Of a stretch of 64,000 bases of DNA, positions 1 through 19,727 are shown one piece after another. Source of the DNA: Sabethes cyaneus. Lineage: Eukaryota > Arthropoda > Insecta > Diptera > Culicidae. Where the stretch lies: the NCBI RefSeq assembly GCF_943734655.1, contig NC_071354.1:144126642-144190641 (forward strand), written 5' to 3'. The notes beneath the pieces were generated by a model. The model saw nothing but the letters and a program-made list of their open reading frames with translations, made no database searches and was not told the DNA's origin. The position numbers and the translations under genes were made by a program. Each line of letters opens with the position of its first letter. The first letter of the stretch is position 1.

Positions 1-94
1 ACCGACCGGTTTCGGGAAATATGTTTCCCATCAACATCCCATCCCATGGACATCACCCCGTTGATGGGAAACATATTTCCCGAAACCGGTCGGT
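1..94. repeat. Perfect 35-bp inverted repeat (hairpin)
   Basis: Bases 1-35 are the exact reverse complement of 60-94. They enclose a 24-base loop that contains CCATGG. The left arm begins at the first base of the window, so the element may extend further left. A perfect palindrome of this length suggests a foldback or MITE-type element. No target-site duplication can be assessed because the left flank is missing. Confidence 0.85.
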
Positions 95-1824
95 TTAAAA
101 GGTAGTTATGTAAGTATTGTTGCAAACTAGTTCTGTTTCAAAAACATCTAAAGCGAAAAGAGGAAGCGTAGCTAGTGATGCAAGTAAATTTTATTAAAAA
201 GCTTCAGTTCGTTAAAAAGAATTAAATTTTGATCATTCTATTCCTTTTCAAGCATTTAAAATATGAATGCCTAAATTTTTGCTCAAACGTACCGAGAAAT
301 AATACTAAATTTTGAACCTATTAACCTGTTGGTTAAAGTTGGTATAGTATTGTTGGATGACATTGGTAATGATCAAATTAATCTGTAGACTCTCCAATCT
401 ATGGTGAAATTCCAATATTTTCGCTGTGACAGAATACATTATCATCGTTGTGCTCCAACTAAGAAACGAATAGTAAATCACCAGTCTCATTCCAAACCAA
501 ACAAGGAAGCACTGGTTGCTTATGATCATCAAAATTATAAATTCCAATCCTAACCACGTTGTTACCGGTTAAGTTATGCACTTATTTCAAACCCTCCCTC
601 AAGGATTTGAGATCGAAGTGAGATGTAACTGACTGCACTCAGCCATGATCGCATTTTACGCGTGGACGCAGCGACCTTCGCCAATTGATCTTCACATTGA
701 GAATAAACATTCATTTTAAAACACCTTTAATGCAGCCGGCTGCAACTGTATTTGGCTCTAATTAGCACCATTCGCTGCGCCGCTTGTCGCGAACCAAGCC
801 TGTCTATGCTGTTGCACTTCGCCACTCTATTTAGTAGTAACCCGCGCTTTCATCGATTCCATTAGCGAACGGGCGACAGTCGCGCCGGTGCTTTACGATA
901 AAACCTGTCATGACACATGAGGAGGCATGTCTTAATTTACATTTTTTCCCACGTCTTAGTAGTTTAGCGATGAACTTAATGCATGCAAATTTAAGCACAG
1001 GATTAGCACTACCAGTAGAGAGTAAAGAAAATACTTCATAAGGATTTCCGTTAGTTCAGTTCGCAGGAGACTGTAAACGGATTAAAGCGACGAACCCAGC
1101 TTTGAATTAAGCATTCAATTTTCCATGTGTTGACCTTAGCCAACTTTCAAAAATCAGTCAAATTTTACTCATTCATCGTTTGACGCTATATTTTGACCAA
1201 ATTTGCCTTTTGTTTTTTGTTCGATAAACTTCGCTTTTAAAACAATTGAAAATTATAATTGAAATGAAGCAAAAAGTTTCCAAATTTCCAAACAAACAGA
1301 AACATCCCCTTAAAAAATGTCGCTCATAATTTTGGCTTGTCATGCGGCGCCAAAATAAATGGCAAGCATGTACGAAGCATTCGTTAAAGCCTCAGCATCG
1401 TAACTATAATCAAGCACCACTTTGCCGCGGTAACCGTTTCGATTCCCCAAACAATTAAACTTGATCACGTAATTACTTGCTGCTAATAAACCGTTCGATT
1501 TTAAACGTATGTGTTAGCTGGGTATTTGTTGTTCGGTAGAAACTACTGTTTTGCAGCGGAAGGGTGGCTGGCACCGCTCCAAATTGCTGAGGGGTCTAAT
1601 AAACAAACCAACTTTTTTGTTCGTTTCTGAAAAAAATAAAAATGATTGCAGGAAACTATCGAATAGCGCAACCTATATCACACCCCTCGTTCGGCGACTG
1701 GCACATAAAAAAATGTAAAGGTCAAGTTCGACGCTACCTCACGCAGTGGAATGCAATAAATTACGTTCAGCAGCGTTCAATTTTCACAGTTTCTGTTTTC
1801 CTCTTTTGCTTCCCGCTTTCGCAG
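95..1824. other. Upstream/intronic DNA of RR-2 gene 1, no exon found
   Basis: No coding region can be supported here. The acceptor at 1823-1824 needs an upstream phase-0 signal-peptide exon. I found no ATG followed by a hydrophobic stretch and a usable GT donor in this stretch, so that exon is probably left of the window and this is probably intron. The part at about 720-920 is more GC-rich, looks non-repetitive and contains a 14-bp perfect palindrome at 731-744 (TGCAGCCGGCTGCA). It could be regulatory, but that is inference. Confidence 0.5.
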
Positions 1825-2408
1825 GCTCACCCACAGTACTCCTTCAACTACGGTGTCCATGATGGTCTGACCGGTGACGTGAAATCCCAGGTCGAGAGCC
1901 GTGATGGAGACGTTGTCAAGGGACAGTACTCGCTGGTCGAACCCGATGGTTCCGTGCGCACCGTCGACTACACCGCCGATGACGTCAACGGATTCAACGC
2001 CGTCGTCAGCAAGTCTGGCCCATCTGTAAGAGCCCCAACCCCTACTGAATATCACACGCTCTATATCTAACTAACGCATCTCATTTGAAGGTTCACGCTC
2101 CAGTCGCCGTTGCCCATGCTGCCCCAGCCGTCGTTGCCCACGCCGCCCCAGTCGTGAAAACCTATGCTGCCCCAGCTGTTGTCGCCGCTCCAGCTCCAGT
2201 TCTGAAGACCTACGCCGCTCCCACGGTAGTTAAGACTGTCGCTGCCGCCCCGGTAGCCTACGCTCATGGCCCATCGGTGTACGCTGCCCATGCTCCGGCC
2301 GTCTACGCTGCCCATGGAGCTCCAGCCGTCTATGCTGCCCATGGAGCCCCAGCCGTCTACGCTGGACACGCGTATGCCCCAGCTGCCTACGGATCGTACT
2401 ACCACTAA
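1825..2408 (+). CDS. RR-2 cuticular protein (CPR family), last two exons
   Basis: This is a structural protein of the chitinous cuticle, expected to be secreted by epidermal cells and to bind chitin through the extended Rebers-Riddiford domain. Exon 1825-2025 follows a pyrimidine-rich acceptor (TTTCGCAG) and encodes 67 residues covering the RR-2 consensus: HPQYSFNYGVHDGLTGD, then the ESRDGDVVKGQYSLVEPDGS core, RTVDYTADD and GFNAVV. The donor GTAAGA at 2026 and acceptor GAAG at 2087-2090 define a 65-bp phase-0 intron. Exon 2091-2408 adds 105 residues rich in Ala, Val, Pro, His and Tyr, with repeated AAP and VYAAHGAPA units, and ends GSYYH plus stop. This low-complexity tail is typical of CPR proteins. 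The signal peptide is not in the window; the domain exon starts in phase 0, as in the gene at 53859. I saw no AATAAA in the next 300 bases. Family assignment is firm; the specific member cannot be named. Confidence 0.93.
2026..2090 (+). other. 65-bp intron of RR-2 gene 1
   Basis: It runs from GTAAGA to GAAG between a TCT codon and a GTT codon, phase 0. Reading through without splicing meets a stop at 2068-2070. The domain and the Ala/Pro-rich tail are in different frames, so splicing is required to join them. Confidence 0.85.
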
Positions 2409-8655
<6,247 letters not shown>

Positions 8656-9861
8656 ATGTCCTTATGTTCGTTATAGAATAGAAAACTACTGAACCGATCG
8701 GAGTGAAAATTTGCATGTAGGGGTCTTTGGTGCCAGGAAAGGTTCTTATGATGGTTAAAAACCTCTCCCCCCACAAAAAGGGGGGGGCTCCCATACAAAT
8801 GAAACGCAAATTTCTGCATAACTCGAGAACTAATCAAGCAAATGGAACAAAATTTGACATGTGGGTGTTTTTGGAGGCAATTTTTTTTCTATGGTGAATT
8901 GAGACCCCTCCCCTCTTTAGGAGGGGAATAATGACCCCTCTCCCTTTTAAGAGGGGGGGGGGCTTCCATACAAATGAAATACAAATTTACTCTTAACTCG
9001 AGAACTATTTAATCAAATGGAACCATATTTGGCATGTGGGGGGTTTTGGAGGCAGGATTTTTTTTAATGATGGTTTGAGACCCCTCACCCCTGTGGCAGG
9101 GGGATAAGGACACTCATAAAAATAAAACAGAAATTTTTGCGTAACCTAAAAACTAATCGAACTCGAGAAATTTTAGACTCTTTCATATAACATTAATCAA
9201 TAATAAGACCACCAGAAACTATCAATAGTAACATTAGATGATTCAGGGCGAGACGGACACAGGCCGCGAGTGTTGCCGGCGACATGCCATCAGAAGCGGC
9301 GGTCACTGCGGGGTGGGGTGGGGGGGGGGGGCAGGTCAGCCTCCCGTAGAGATCACCTCTATATAGGTTTTTCTATTTGCCTAGATCTACTGACCTCTAT
9401 TACTGGTACTTTCTACGAAAAGATTTTTTTTGGTACATCTAGCGTAAGGTTTTTCGCGAAATGGTATTCTGCGAAACTCTATATTCCGCGCCCAACTAGC
9501 ACGGTTGTTATAAAGTTGTTTTGATAACCGATATATGACTAATTTCAGTTGTAATTCGGTTGCTTCAACTAAATAGACCTATTGGGTGCTACTTGGGCGT
9601 TATGGTCAACCGAGAATTGGTGTTCCGCAAAATGATATTCGGCGAAATGGTTTGTAATGTTGGCGAATATTTAAATGCTATACGCTTTATTTTATCAGGC
9701 TAAGCAATGGGGGGAGCTGTTTTCTACTTTACTGTGAGGAAAATTTGTATATTAAAACTCCCATGAACTCCCCCAGAAACTTGCAAAACTCGAGATTGTG
9801 ACAAAGGACATCCGAGATTCACGATTTATGTACAACACAGTTTAATTTGTGGCAATACGAA
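8656..9861 (-). mobile_element. Helitron-like element copy A, core (truncated)
   Basis: This about 1.2 kb core is homologous, in inverse orientation, to 40088-41222. Shared blocks include CCGATCGG next to the array, repeated modules of about 175 bp starting CTCGAGAACTA (8822 and 8997, partial at about 9160) with runs of C or G, the CGCGAAATGGT-type stretch, and the segment ending GTGGCAATACGAA at 9861. Compared with copy B, the last bases up to CAGCTAG are missing. No Rep/helicase coding is present, so it is non-autonomous. The known association of (GTCY)n microsatellites with DINE-1/Helitron-type elements in Diptera supports the class. The left breakpoint of the tandem duplication (9716) lies inside this element. 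Confidence 0.6.
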
Positions 9862-10690
9862 TTAACTCGAGAGTTTCTTCAACCACGTTTTAAAAAAGAT
9901 CGACTACCTTTTACTGAAATCAAAATTAGACTGACTTTATTCTACTAGCTTAACCTACACTGAGGTCCCTAACAAGGTGTATGGCTGTGACGTTCCGCTG
10001 ACTCAGATCCAATCGATGGACTACGTTCCTCGGTGCTATCGGCAGCAGCACACTCGAAAATACTGATATTGCAATGTGTCATCCGGTGTACTCGAATCGA
10101 TGATGATGGTGTTTTGGTTTATCGATTCAATGGTTTCCGCTGTGGTCGCTGGTTGGTTTGATACTGCTGGCTCTTGGTGATTCGAATGCTTCGTGCCTGC
10201 TTACTCGGTAATCTATGAGATGGTTCAATCCACTGTTAGTTGGTGGCCGGAAATCTATAGCTGACGAGTCAGAAGTGGAACTTGAATTGTTTGTTCTGTG
10301 ATCGATGTTCCACCGGTGTAGATAGGGATGTCTTTAATGGGTGTGAGGTGCATTCCTGTGGCAACTTATATAGTATTATTATTGATATCATATATGTGGA
10401 AGGCTGGATGATGGAGTGGATTGCCAACCTGAATCCTTAAGGTCTGAAGCAAATTTGACAGTTCTCAATTCTCACAAACAAATCATCACGTGAGTTAAAG
10501 TTGGTATAGCGAAATTGATTATTACATGAAAGGATCTTAATGTTGCAAGGCGACTCTTATAACCCTGGAATGCGCACAAGTACCTCTGCTTGTGGGTCCG
10601 TCCAATCCCTCTCGGCCCTTCTGTAACAGCATTAGTGTGAAACGCATATGATAATCAAATTTGGATCTACTACCTCCTTTGGAGCTTCTC
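9862..10690. other. Unassigned DNA in unit 1 (copy at 16494-17357)
   Basis: No coding region is supported. The stretch begins TTAACTC right after the truncated Helitron-like core, and GAGTTAA occurs near 10493-10499, a short inverted pair that may be chance. The sequence lacks the AT bias of much of the window and could be part of an LTR or another transposon, but nothing is diagnostic. Confidence 0.4.
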
Positions 10691-11468
<778 letters not shown>

Positions 11469-11749
11469 ATTCCTCCATGATAGCACAAAATATCTTTACA
11501 TAGTTGTGTCCATATCTGCCGGTCCGCCAGAACAAAGGGATGAAATCAGAGATCTCCACTGGTGACGGTTCCCACCATGTCTTTTACCTGTCGCCAGGAC
11601 AGGTTCTCGTCTACAGCCCGGATATCGCTGGCTAAGCTGCGTTGCCATGAGCCTCTGGGTCTGCCTCTTCTACGCTGTCCTTGCGGATTCCAGTCGAGTG
11701 CTTCTCCACGTTCGCTCCTTTCCTCTAGGTGTGTCCGATTCACTTCCAC
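11469..11749 (-). mobile_element. LINE 3' end (ORF2 C-terminus) with (AGT)n tail
   Basis: On the minus strand the sequence encodes the end of a LINE EN-RT polyprotein: ALDWNPQGQRRRGRPRGSW, then LSWRQVK and, after a frame change, RHQWRSLISSLCSG. The Arg/Gly/Pro-rich block followed by a Trp-containing tail is characteristic of the C-terminus of such proteins. Upstream RT and endonuclease are missing, so this is a 5'-truncated insertion. An exact copy lies at 18236-18516. The clade is not certain. Confidence 0.75.
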
Positions 11750-12969
11750 CTACGTTCATGAATTTCTGTTGCTATCGGGGTTGACGATGACGATGACATC
11801 GACGATGGAGTTCCTCATTGGATATCCAGTTGTCAGGCCACCAGGCGCGACTGATATACCGCAAGCACCGTTTAATTAATATTTACACTTTTTGCGTTGT
11901 CTCTGCTGAGAGGCTGAGACGCACAACGTTTCGCACGTTTCGCAGGCATACTGCAGTATGGATTTAAAGTGTGAGTGGTCTTCCTGATCCGCGTAATTAT
12001 ATCAGCCTTGGTATCTGGGAATGTGGGAAACACGGTGGGGTAAGAAGTAGTCTATATTCTAGTTTCTGTTTTTCATGTCTAACGCTAATATTTTTCCAAT
12101 TCAGATATATTAGAACACTGAAATAAAGCATGTAAATTACTCTTAGACAACTTTTGAGGTCAATCATTTTTTTCTAGATATCCTTTTTCTTCAAAAGTAA
12201 AAATGGGATAATTAGCGCAATAATTTGTTTTCGCAATTGTCCTGAATTTTTGTCTGGAAATTAAATAAAAAGAAAACTTATTCAATTTAATTCTACTATG
12301 TATAATTTATTCTTGACAGATACGTATTTCGCCTACGACGTGCAGCCTAGCGAACTCGAAGGGCTTGTTTCTTTTTAAAACTATTCCCAAAAACAGATAA
12401 AAATGTAAAGTTCTAGATTTGTTTTGCTCTGTATGTTGCAGTAGGTATATCAGGAGCCTGATTTTGCCCTGAAGTCCGGGCACGCCAGTGCATTTATAAT
12501 GGAAAATGAGATTTAAAGTTTTTTTTTGTAAAAATGGAAGTTGAGCGTCGCAAAAAGTCGGCTATTTTTGAACCATTTCTATGTGGAGTTACTGTTTTTT
12601 GCAGCTATGCTCAATGTAAAAGAGTGTATTCTATGCTTGTTTCAGGCGTCATTATAACCTGGCTTTTATAGGAAGTGATCAGAGCTGTAAAATGAAATTA
12701 CCAGCGCTTTTGACAAGCTGGTAGTATAGATTTTGGCGCATTCTCAGACCCTTTTTTAAAGCCTGTGGTAGACGTAACGGCTCGCTTACAAGTGAGCTTT
12801 AACCCTTTCATGTACAAATTATTTCCAGAGGCGATAGATTTTGCTATAAATTAGATTTTTATTGTAACAAAATATTAATGTAATAAATACTTATTCGAGT
12901 GTTGGTAAATTAATTATAAACAATATGGAGCATAGAACAGCTGGAGCGTATTCGTTTAGGTAATTGTTA
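11750..12969. other. Unassigned AT-rich DNA, unit 1 (copy 18517-19727)
   Basis: No coding or named repeat seen. The 9-bp indel that distinguishes the two units lies near 11935: unit 1 carries a short tandem copy of CGTTTCGCA that unit 2 lacks. Confidence 0.5.
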
Positions 12970-13211
12970 TAGTGAATTCATAAATTAACCTGGGTTCGTG
13001 CTAACTCGAACCCGAAATTTATGAACGATACGGGCAGTTTGACAGATCGACCCGTAAACCGTAATGCTAGACAGTTTTAACCTGCGCTTCAAACTGAATG
13101 CTGTCAGTTTAACCGAGATGCAATCTCGGTTAATTTATGAACGCTTTGACAGCACTTCGATTAAAACTGAGTGCTAATCGACCTGAGCCAGGTTAATTTA
13201 TGAATTCGCTA
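12970..13211. mobile_element. PIF/Harbinger-type MITE, unit 1
   Basis: A 242-bp element. The left end TAGTGAATTCATAAATTAACC matches the inverted right end GGTTAATTTATGAATTCGCTA with one mismatch. Both sides are flanked by TTA (12967-12969 and 13212-13214), a 3-bp target duplication of the type made by PIF/Harbinger transposases. It has no coding capacity. The interior carries further inverted pieces such as CCGAGATGCAATCTCGG. Confidence 0.75.
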
Positions 13212-13218
13212 TTAGTGT

Positions 13219-13356
13219 ACGGTATGTAGGGAGATTTATGTATTTTGGACAAGCGTTACGCGTACTCTATTTTGGACATTAACGAAAAAATGAAATGGAA
13301 ATCTCCAAAATAAAGTACGAGTAATGCTTATCCAAAATACATAAATTACCCATACA
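13219..13356. repeat. Foldback element with TATTTTGGA arms, unit 1
   Basis: An imperfect inverted repeat. The arm from about 13229 to 13276 (TTTATGTATTTTGGACAAGC and onward) pairs with about 13302-13352 with a few mismatches, leaving a loop of about 25 bp. The outer bases TATG/CATA may extend the arms. It has the form of a small MITE, with no clear target duplication. Confidence 0.6.
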
Positions 13357-15029
13357 GCTATCCAAAATATCTAAAATACATTCACACTGTCTGATTTTAA
13401 TGTTATCTGCTTACATCTTAGCGTAAATTGTAAATGAAAAAGTCGTTGTTGTCAGGATCAGGATGAAATATTTGAAATTGCTGTCGCTGTGGGAATGTTA
13501 TAGAATAAATTGTTTCAATTCCAAAAATGTAGTCAATGAAAGTTAGATGGTCTAACTTCTGTAATCTGTAATTTAGTCTAATCTGTGACTGCAGTTTCAT
13601 ATTGCACCGACTATAATAGCTTGTATACTTTAATACACAGGTACAATCTACTGAAATGTTGGCCGATATATCCAGTACCAACTTTTAGTTAGTGAATATA
13701 ATATGCGACAACAAAAAATATTGTTGACAATTCCAGTCACTAACAATCCAGAATTAATAAATAAAACAAAAATATGTATTTATGTAATTGATATATAAAC
13801 TGGATGACATTGATGCACATATCTTCTCGAGATTCACAAACTTTGCACGAACCTACCAATATCTGATTAATCGTCTACGCGTGGAACACTTTTACGCATT
13901 AGTAGGCAGGGTTGTAGAAGTGTATGCACTAGTGCGTGAACTATAATAGTTCTGCACAATCCGAAACTACTCAAGCTGCTCTTTCAACGTTGCGAATTCA
14001 AATTAGTAATAAGGTCATACACTCGGCCGGAGCGCGCGATCGGATCGACTGGTTCGAGAGTAACATTTTGCAGACGGTTGCAATCAGAAGTTTTTCTCGG
14101 CTACTTTGGCTGCTGCTAATTATGGGCTTTCAAAATCACACTCAAAAGTACAATTTATTCGACAATGGCTTACAGAACGGCCGGGTGAGTACCACATCCC
14201 ATCCATCCCTGTCGCCATGCGGACACGTGCATTCCATCGTTGTTGATCTAAAACGCGCTCAGTAAGTGCTAGATTGCGAATGAACGGCGACGAAAAGAGA
14301 CCTCGTCACTTCTTGTGGGAGAAGATTTCATCAATTCGTCCCAGATCTAATTGGCACCCCAGCAGTAGTAGCTGAGAAAAACACCTGTCTTCATCTTTCA
14401 GCTAAGTAGTCACTGTGTGGGGTTCCTATGACCGCGGTTAGGATTGCTACGCTCGAATTTATTCAGCGAAGATGAATGCATTAACCTCTACCACCCTACC
14501 GATTTTTCTCAGGTTGATCAGCATTGAATGGGTTTGATTAGATGCTTGTTTTATTCAGCTGCAATGACCGCCAAGCGAATAATGGTAGCATGGTTTGGAG
14601 TATTTTACAACCGTTTAGGGAGTAACAAGCCGTCAGAAATGAGATAATGTTGACATTATGACCGATTATAAGCCGCGATAAACTTGTAATATCATAAATC
14701 AATTTTCTGAAAGAAATGCTCGTTGAAGGCCATTGGCTTAATTAAATGTTCATTTTTGATTCGAAAAATTAGAGAGAAAATTTGAGAAGAACATCACAAT
14801 GCCTGCAGGATCCATAAATAAACTACCTTGATCAAACTTATGGTGAATAAATATCAGATCAGTTATATTTTAGGAAAAACTCAATCTGGCTATGTGTACT
14901 TTATGGTATAATGCAACTGTGCTTTGCTCATAAGGAATTTATTGACTTTTGATTTTCATCCCTTTGAGACTTACTAAAGTTACTATAAAATTGCAGCAAT
15001 GGTTAATATTTTTACCTTTGTTATATTAT
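13357..15029. other. Mostly unassigned DNA with one candidate exon (copy 20115-21787)
   Basis: No named repeat was recognised. The part at about 13850-14420 is more GC-rich than its surroundings. It contains an open frame from 13936 through a strong splice-donor match (CGG|GTGAGT, donor at 14185). The short reading from ATG 14122 to 14184 is 21 codons (MGFQNHTQKYNLFDNGLQNGR is too long to claim homology from; begins MGFQNHT, ends NGLQNGR) and ends in phase 0. No acceptor or second exon could be tied to it. It could be a first coding exon of an unknown gene or chance. Confidence 0.2.
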
Positions 15030-15195
15030 AACTGTAGAAATTGGTCAAAAAACATGAAATTGATCCAAGGCCCAGAGAGGGCTGAGTCACATATATCAAT
15101 CGATAGGGTTCGACAAACTGAGCAATGTCTAATTTTAGTATATTTCTAACCGAAGCTAGGACAACTGAGTAATGTCTGTATGTGTGCGTTTTTTA
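15030..15195 (+). repeat. Dispersed repeat fragment ('rRAESxIxIDxVRQTEQC' type), unit 1
   Basis: Its conceptual translation shares RAES and VRQTEQC-like blocks with the minus strand of 60600-60720, and the DNA shares TTCGACAAACTGAGCAATGTCT-like sequence followed by a TGTGTG-rich end. I recognise this as a widely dispersed mosquito repeat end rather than a gene. A segmental copy is at 21788-21953. Confidence 0.45.
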
Positions 15196-15239
15196 CGTGA
15201 GGAAACGTACGATGCCGGGAACACTAATGATGTATGTTT

Positions 15240-16347
15240 ACATCACGTGGCACAGTGTGAGACCCTAACCCACTAAAAACCTCACGGGCGCCTGACCTAA
15301 ACCCCACGGAACTACCGTTAAGTATTACTTCGGGGGAAGGCTGTGTCTGTACACTGCTCCGTAGGCGTCCCGAGACGTGTACCGATTCGAATATGGCGGC
15401 TGTCATAATGTCTATTCCTTCACAGCCATCCTAGCAGGATTTTTCCAGGATGCTTGATGATGCTCCATATTGCTAGACCTTCCACTTTTCCTGCATCTGT
15501 TGAGACGTGTACCGATCCGTCATGGCTTCCATCTTCTCACGGTCACCCTCGCAGAGTTTCTGTCGAGTTCAGAACTGCTCCGTCAAGTTCGCCACTACAC
15601 TTCTACTTCACCTATCAACACGTACACCGATTTAAGGATGGCGGCCTACATGACTTCCATCATTTCACGACTACCCTTCACCCGACCATCCACAGCGTCG
15701 CTGCTTCATGCTTGACTCTCCGCTTCCACTACGTCTGTCCACGTGTCCTATTTAGCGTTGTATGGCCGTTGGTCGTCTCTCCATTTTTGTTGCAGCTGCA
15801 CCATAATCAGTGCTATTACACTATTGTCGACATTCCAAATACTATAGGTTAAAGGTAAAAGGTAGCATCTCATTTCTCACCGCGGCAGATCATGGGCATT
15901 CGAAGACTGTTTCTTCTACTTCTCCACATTCTGGACAGGCAGGTGTCGTTGCGTGTCCGAACTCTGAACCGGTGCAGGTATTGCCTGAAACAATCGCGCC
16001 CCGACAGAAACTGCGTCAGGTGAAAGCTGACTCTCCCATGCTCCCTGTTCAATTAGTTCGATAGAACCGGTATGAGCGTATACGTCCATCTGCCGTTCTC
16101 GGTTCTGGTTAAATCTTGTTGTCATTTACCCAACGATTCCTCCTCTCTCATTAGTTGCCGAATTCCCCTGATGTGTCTTCGTGTGTAGCATTCGTTATCT
16201 TCTTCCAGGATGATGTAGATGGGAAGCATTCTGGTGATAACACATATTGCCTCCATTGATATGGTTCTGTATGCACTGGGTACTCTCACGGCCATGAGCC
16301 GGAGAGTACTATTTAGCTTTACACGATTACGCTTGGTTCGCAGCGCT
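15240..16347 (-). mobile_element. R1/Loa-like LINE 3' part, cut by the duplication junction (unit 1)
   Basis: Read on the minus strand, this carries the end of a LINE polyprotein: a segment with LMAVRVPSAYRTIS, then HGRVSFHLTQFLSG, FRQYLHRF, and after a frameshift CPECGEVEET, part of the zinc-binding tail of non-LTR RTs. A 3' UTR-like stretch follows, with GTTAAGTATTACTTCGG on the + strand near 15317. The 5' portion is missing because the duplication junction at 16347/16348 interrupts the frame. Frameshifts and stops show it is dead. Confidence 0.7.
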
Positions 16348-17357
16348 GCTGTTTTCTACTTTACTGTGAGGAAAATTTGTATATTAAAACTCCCATGAAC
16401 TCCCCCAGAAACTTGCAAAACTCGAGATTGTGACAAAGGACATCCGAGATTCACGATTTATGTACAACACAGTTTAATTTGTGGCAATACGAATTAACTC
16501 GAGAGTTTCTTCAACCACGTTTTAAAAAAGATCGACTACCTTTTACTGAAATCAAAATTAGACTGACTTTATTCTACTAGCTTAACCTACACTGAGGTCC
16601 CTAACAAGGTGTATGGCTGTGACGTTCCGCTGACTCAGATCCAATCGATGGACTACGTTCCTCGGTGCTATCGGCAGCAGCACACTCGAAAATACTGATA
16701 TTGCAATGTGTCATCCGGTGTACTCGAATCGATGATGATGGTGTTTTGGTTTATCGATTCAATGGTTTCCGCTGTGGTCGCTGGTTGGTTTGATACTGCT
16801 GGCTCTTGGTGATTCGAATGCTTCGTGCCTGCTTACTCGGTAATCTATGAGATGGTTCAATCCACTGTTAGTTGGTGGCCGGAAATCTATAGCTGACGAG
16901 TCAGAAGTGGAACTTGAATTGTTTGTTCTGTGATCGATGTTCCACCGGTGTAGATAGGGATGTCTTTAATGGGTGTGAGGTGCATTCCTGTGGCAACTTA
17001 TATAGTATTATTATTGATATCATATATGTGGAAGGCTGGATGATGGAGTGGATTGCCAACCTGAATCCTTAAGGTCTGAAGCAAATTTGACAGTTCTCAA
17101 TTCTCACAAACAAATCATCACGTGAGTTAAAGTTGGTATAGCGAAATTGATTATTACATGAAAGGATCTTAATGTTGCAAGGCGACTCTTATAACCCTGG
17201 AATGCGCACAAGTACCTCTGCTTGTGGGTCCGTCCAATCCCTCTCGGCCCTTCTGTAACAGCATTAGTGTGAAACGCATATGATAATCAAATTTGGATCT
17301 ACTACCTCCTTTGGAGCTTCTACTTTTGGCAAGTCCTTCAAGTGATGAAGGCTTTCC

Positions 17358-18235
<878 letters not shown>

Positions 18236-18516
18236 ATTCCTCCATGATAGCACAAAATATCTTTACATAGTTGTGTCCATATCTGCCGGTCCGCCAGAAC
18301 AAAGGGATGAAATCAGAGATCTCCACTGGTGACGGTTCCCACCATGTCTTTTACCTGTCGCCAGGACAGGTTCTCGTCTACAGCCCGGATATCGCTGGCT
18401 AAGCTGCGTTGCCATGAGCCTCTGGGTCTGCCTCTTCTACGCTGTCCTTGCGGATTCCAGTCGAGTGCTTCTCCACGTTCGCTCCTTTCCTCTAGGTGTG
18501 TCCGATTCACTTCCAC
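18236..18516 (-). mobile_element. LINE 3' end, unit 2 copy
   Basis: Same sequence as 11469-11749 in unit 1: C-terminal LINE polyprotein fragment on the minus strand followed by the expanded (AGT)n tail. No base difference was noticed. Confidence 0.75.
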
Positions 18517-19727
18517 CTACGTTCATGAATTTCTGTTGCTATCGGGGTTGACGATGACGATGACATCGACGATGGAGTTCCTCATTGGATATCCAGTTGT
18601 CAGGCCACCAGGCGCGACTGATATACCGCAAGCACCGTTTAATTAATATTTACACTTTTTGCGTTGTCTCTGCTGAGAGGCTGAGACGCACAACGTTTCG
18701 CAGGCATACTGCAGTATGGATTTAAAGTGTGAGTGGTCTTCCTGATCCGCGTAATTATATCAGCCTTGGTATCTGGGAATGTGGGAAACACGGTGGGGTA
18801 AGAAGTAGTCTATATTCTAGTTTCTGTTTTTCATGTCTAACGCTAATATTTTTCCAATTCAGATATATTAGAACACTGAAATAAAGCATGTAAATTACTC
18901 TTAGACAACTTTTGAGGTCAATCATTTTTTTCTAGATATCCTTTTTCTTCAAAAGTAAAAATGGGATAATTAGCGCAATAATTTGTTTTCGCAATTGTCC
19001 TGAATTTTTGTCTGGAAATTAAATAAAAAGAAAACTTATTCAATTTAATTCTACTATGTATAATTTATTCTTGACAGATACGTATTTCGCCTACGACGTG
19101 CAGCCTAGCGAACTCGAAGGGCTTGTTTCTTTTTAAAACTATTCCCAAAAACAGATAAAAATGTAAAGTTCTAGATTTGTTTTGCTCTGTATGTTGCAGT
19201 AGGTATATCAGGAGCCTGATTTTGCCCTGAAGTCCGGGCACGCCAGTGCATTTATAATGGAAAATGAGATTTAAAGTTTTTTTTTGTAAAAATGGAAGTT
19301 GAGCGTCGCAAAAAGTCGGCTATTTTTGAACCATTTCTATGTGGAGTTACTGTTTTTTGCAGCTATGCTCAATGTAAAAGAGTGTATTCTATGCTTGTTT
19401 CAGGCGTCATTATAACCTGGCTTTTATAGGAAGTGATCAGAGCTGTAAAATGAAATTACCAGCGCTTTTGACAAGCTGGTAGTATAGATTTTGGCGCATT
19501 CTCAGACCCTTTTTTAAAGCCTGTGGTAGACGTAACGGCTCGCTTACAAGTGAGCTTTAACCCTTTCATGTACAAATTATTTCCAGAGGCGATAGATTTT
19601 GCTATAAATTAGATTTTTATTGTAACAAAATATTAATGTAATAAATACTTATTCGAGTGTTGGTAAATTAATTATAAACAATATGGAGCATAGAACAGCT
19701 GGAGCGTATTCGTTTAGGTAATTGTTA

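Noticed and set aside
1642..1824. In-frame N-terminal extension of RR-2 gene 1 (MIAGNYRIAQ...)
   Set aside because: Basic and not signal-like at its start; the hydrophobic stretch is the translated pyrimidine tract before the TTTCGCAG acceptor. The paralogue has a spliced signal-peptide exon in the same phase.
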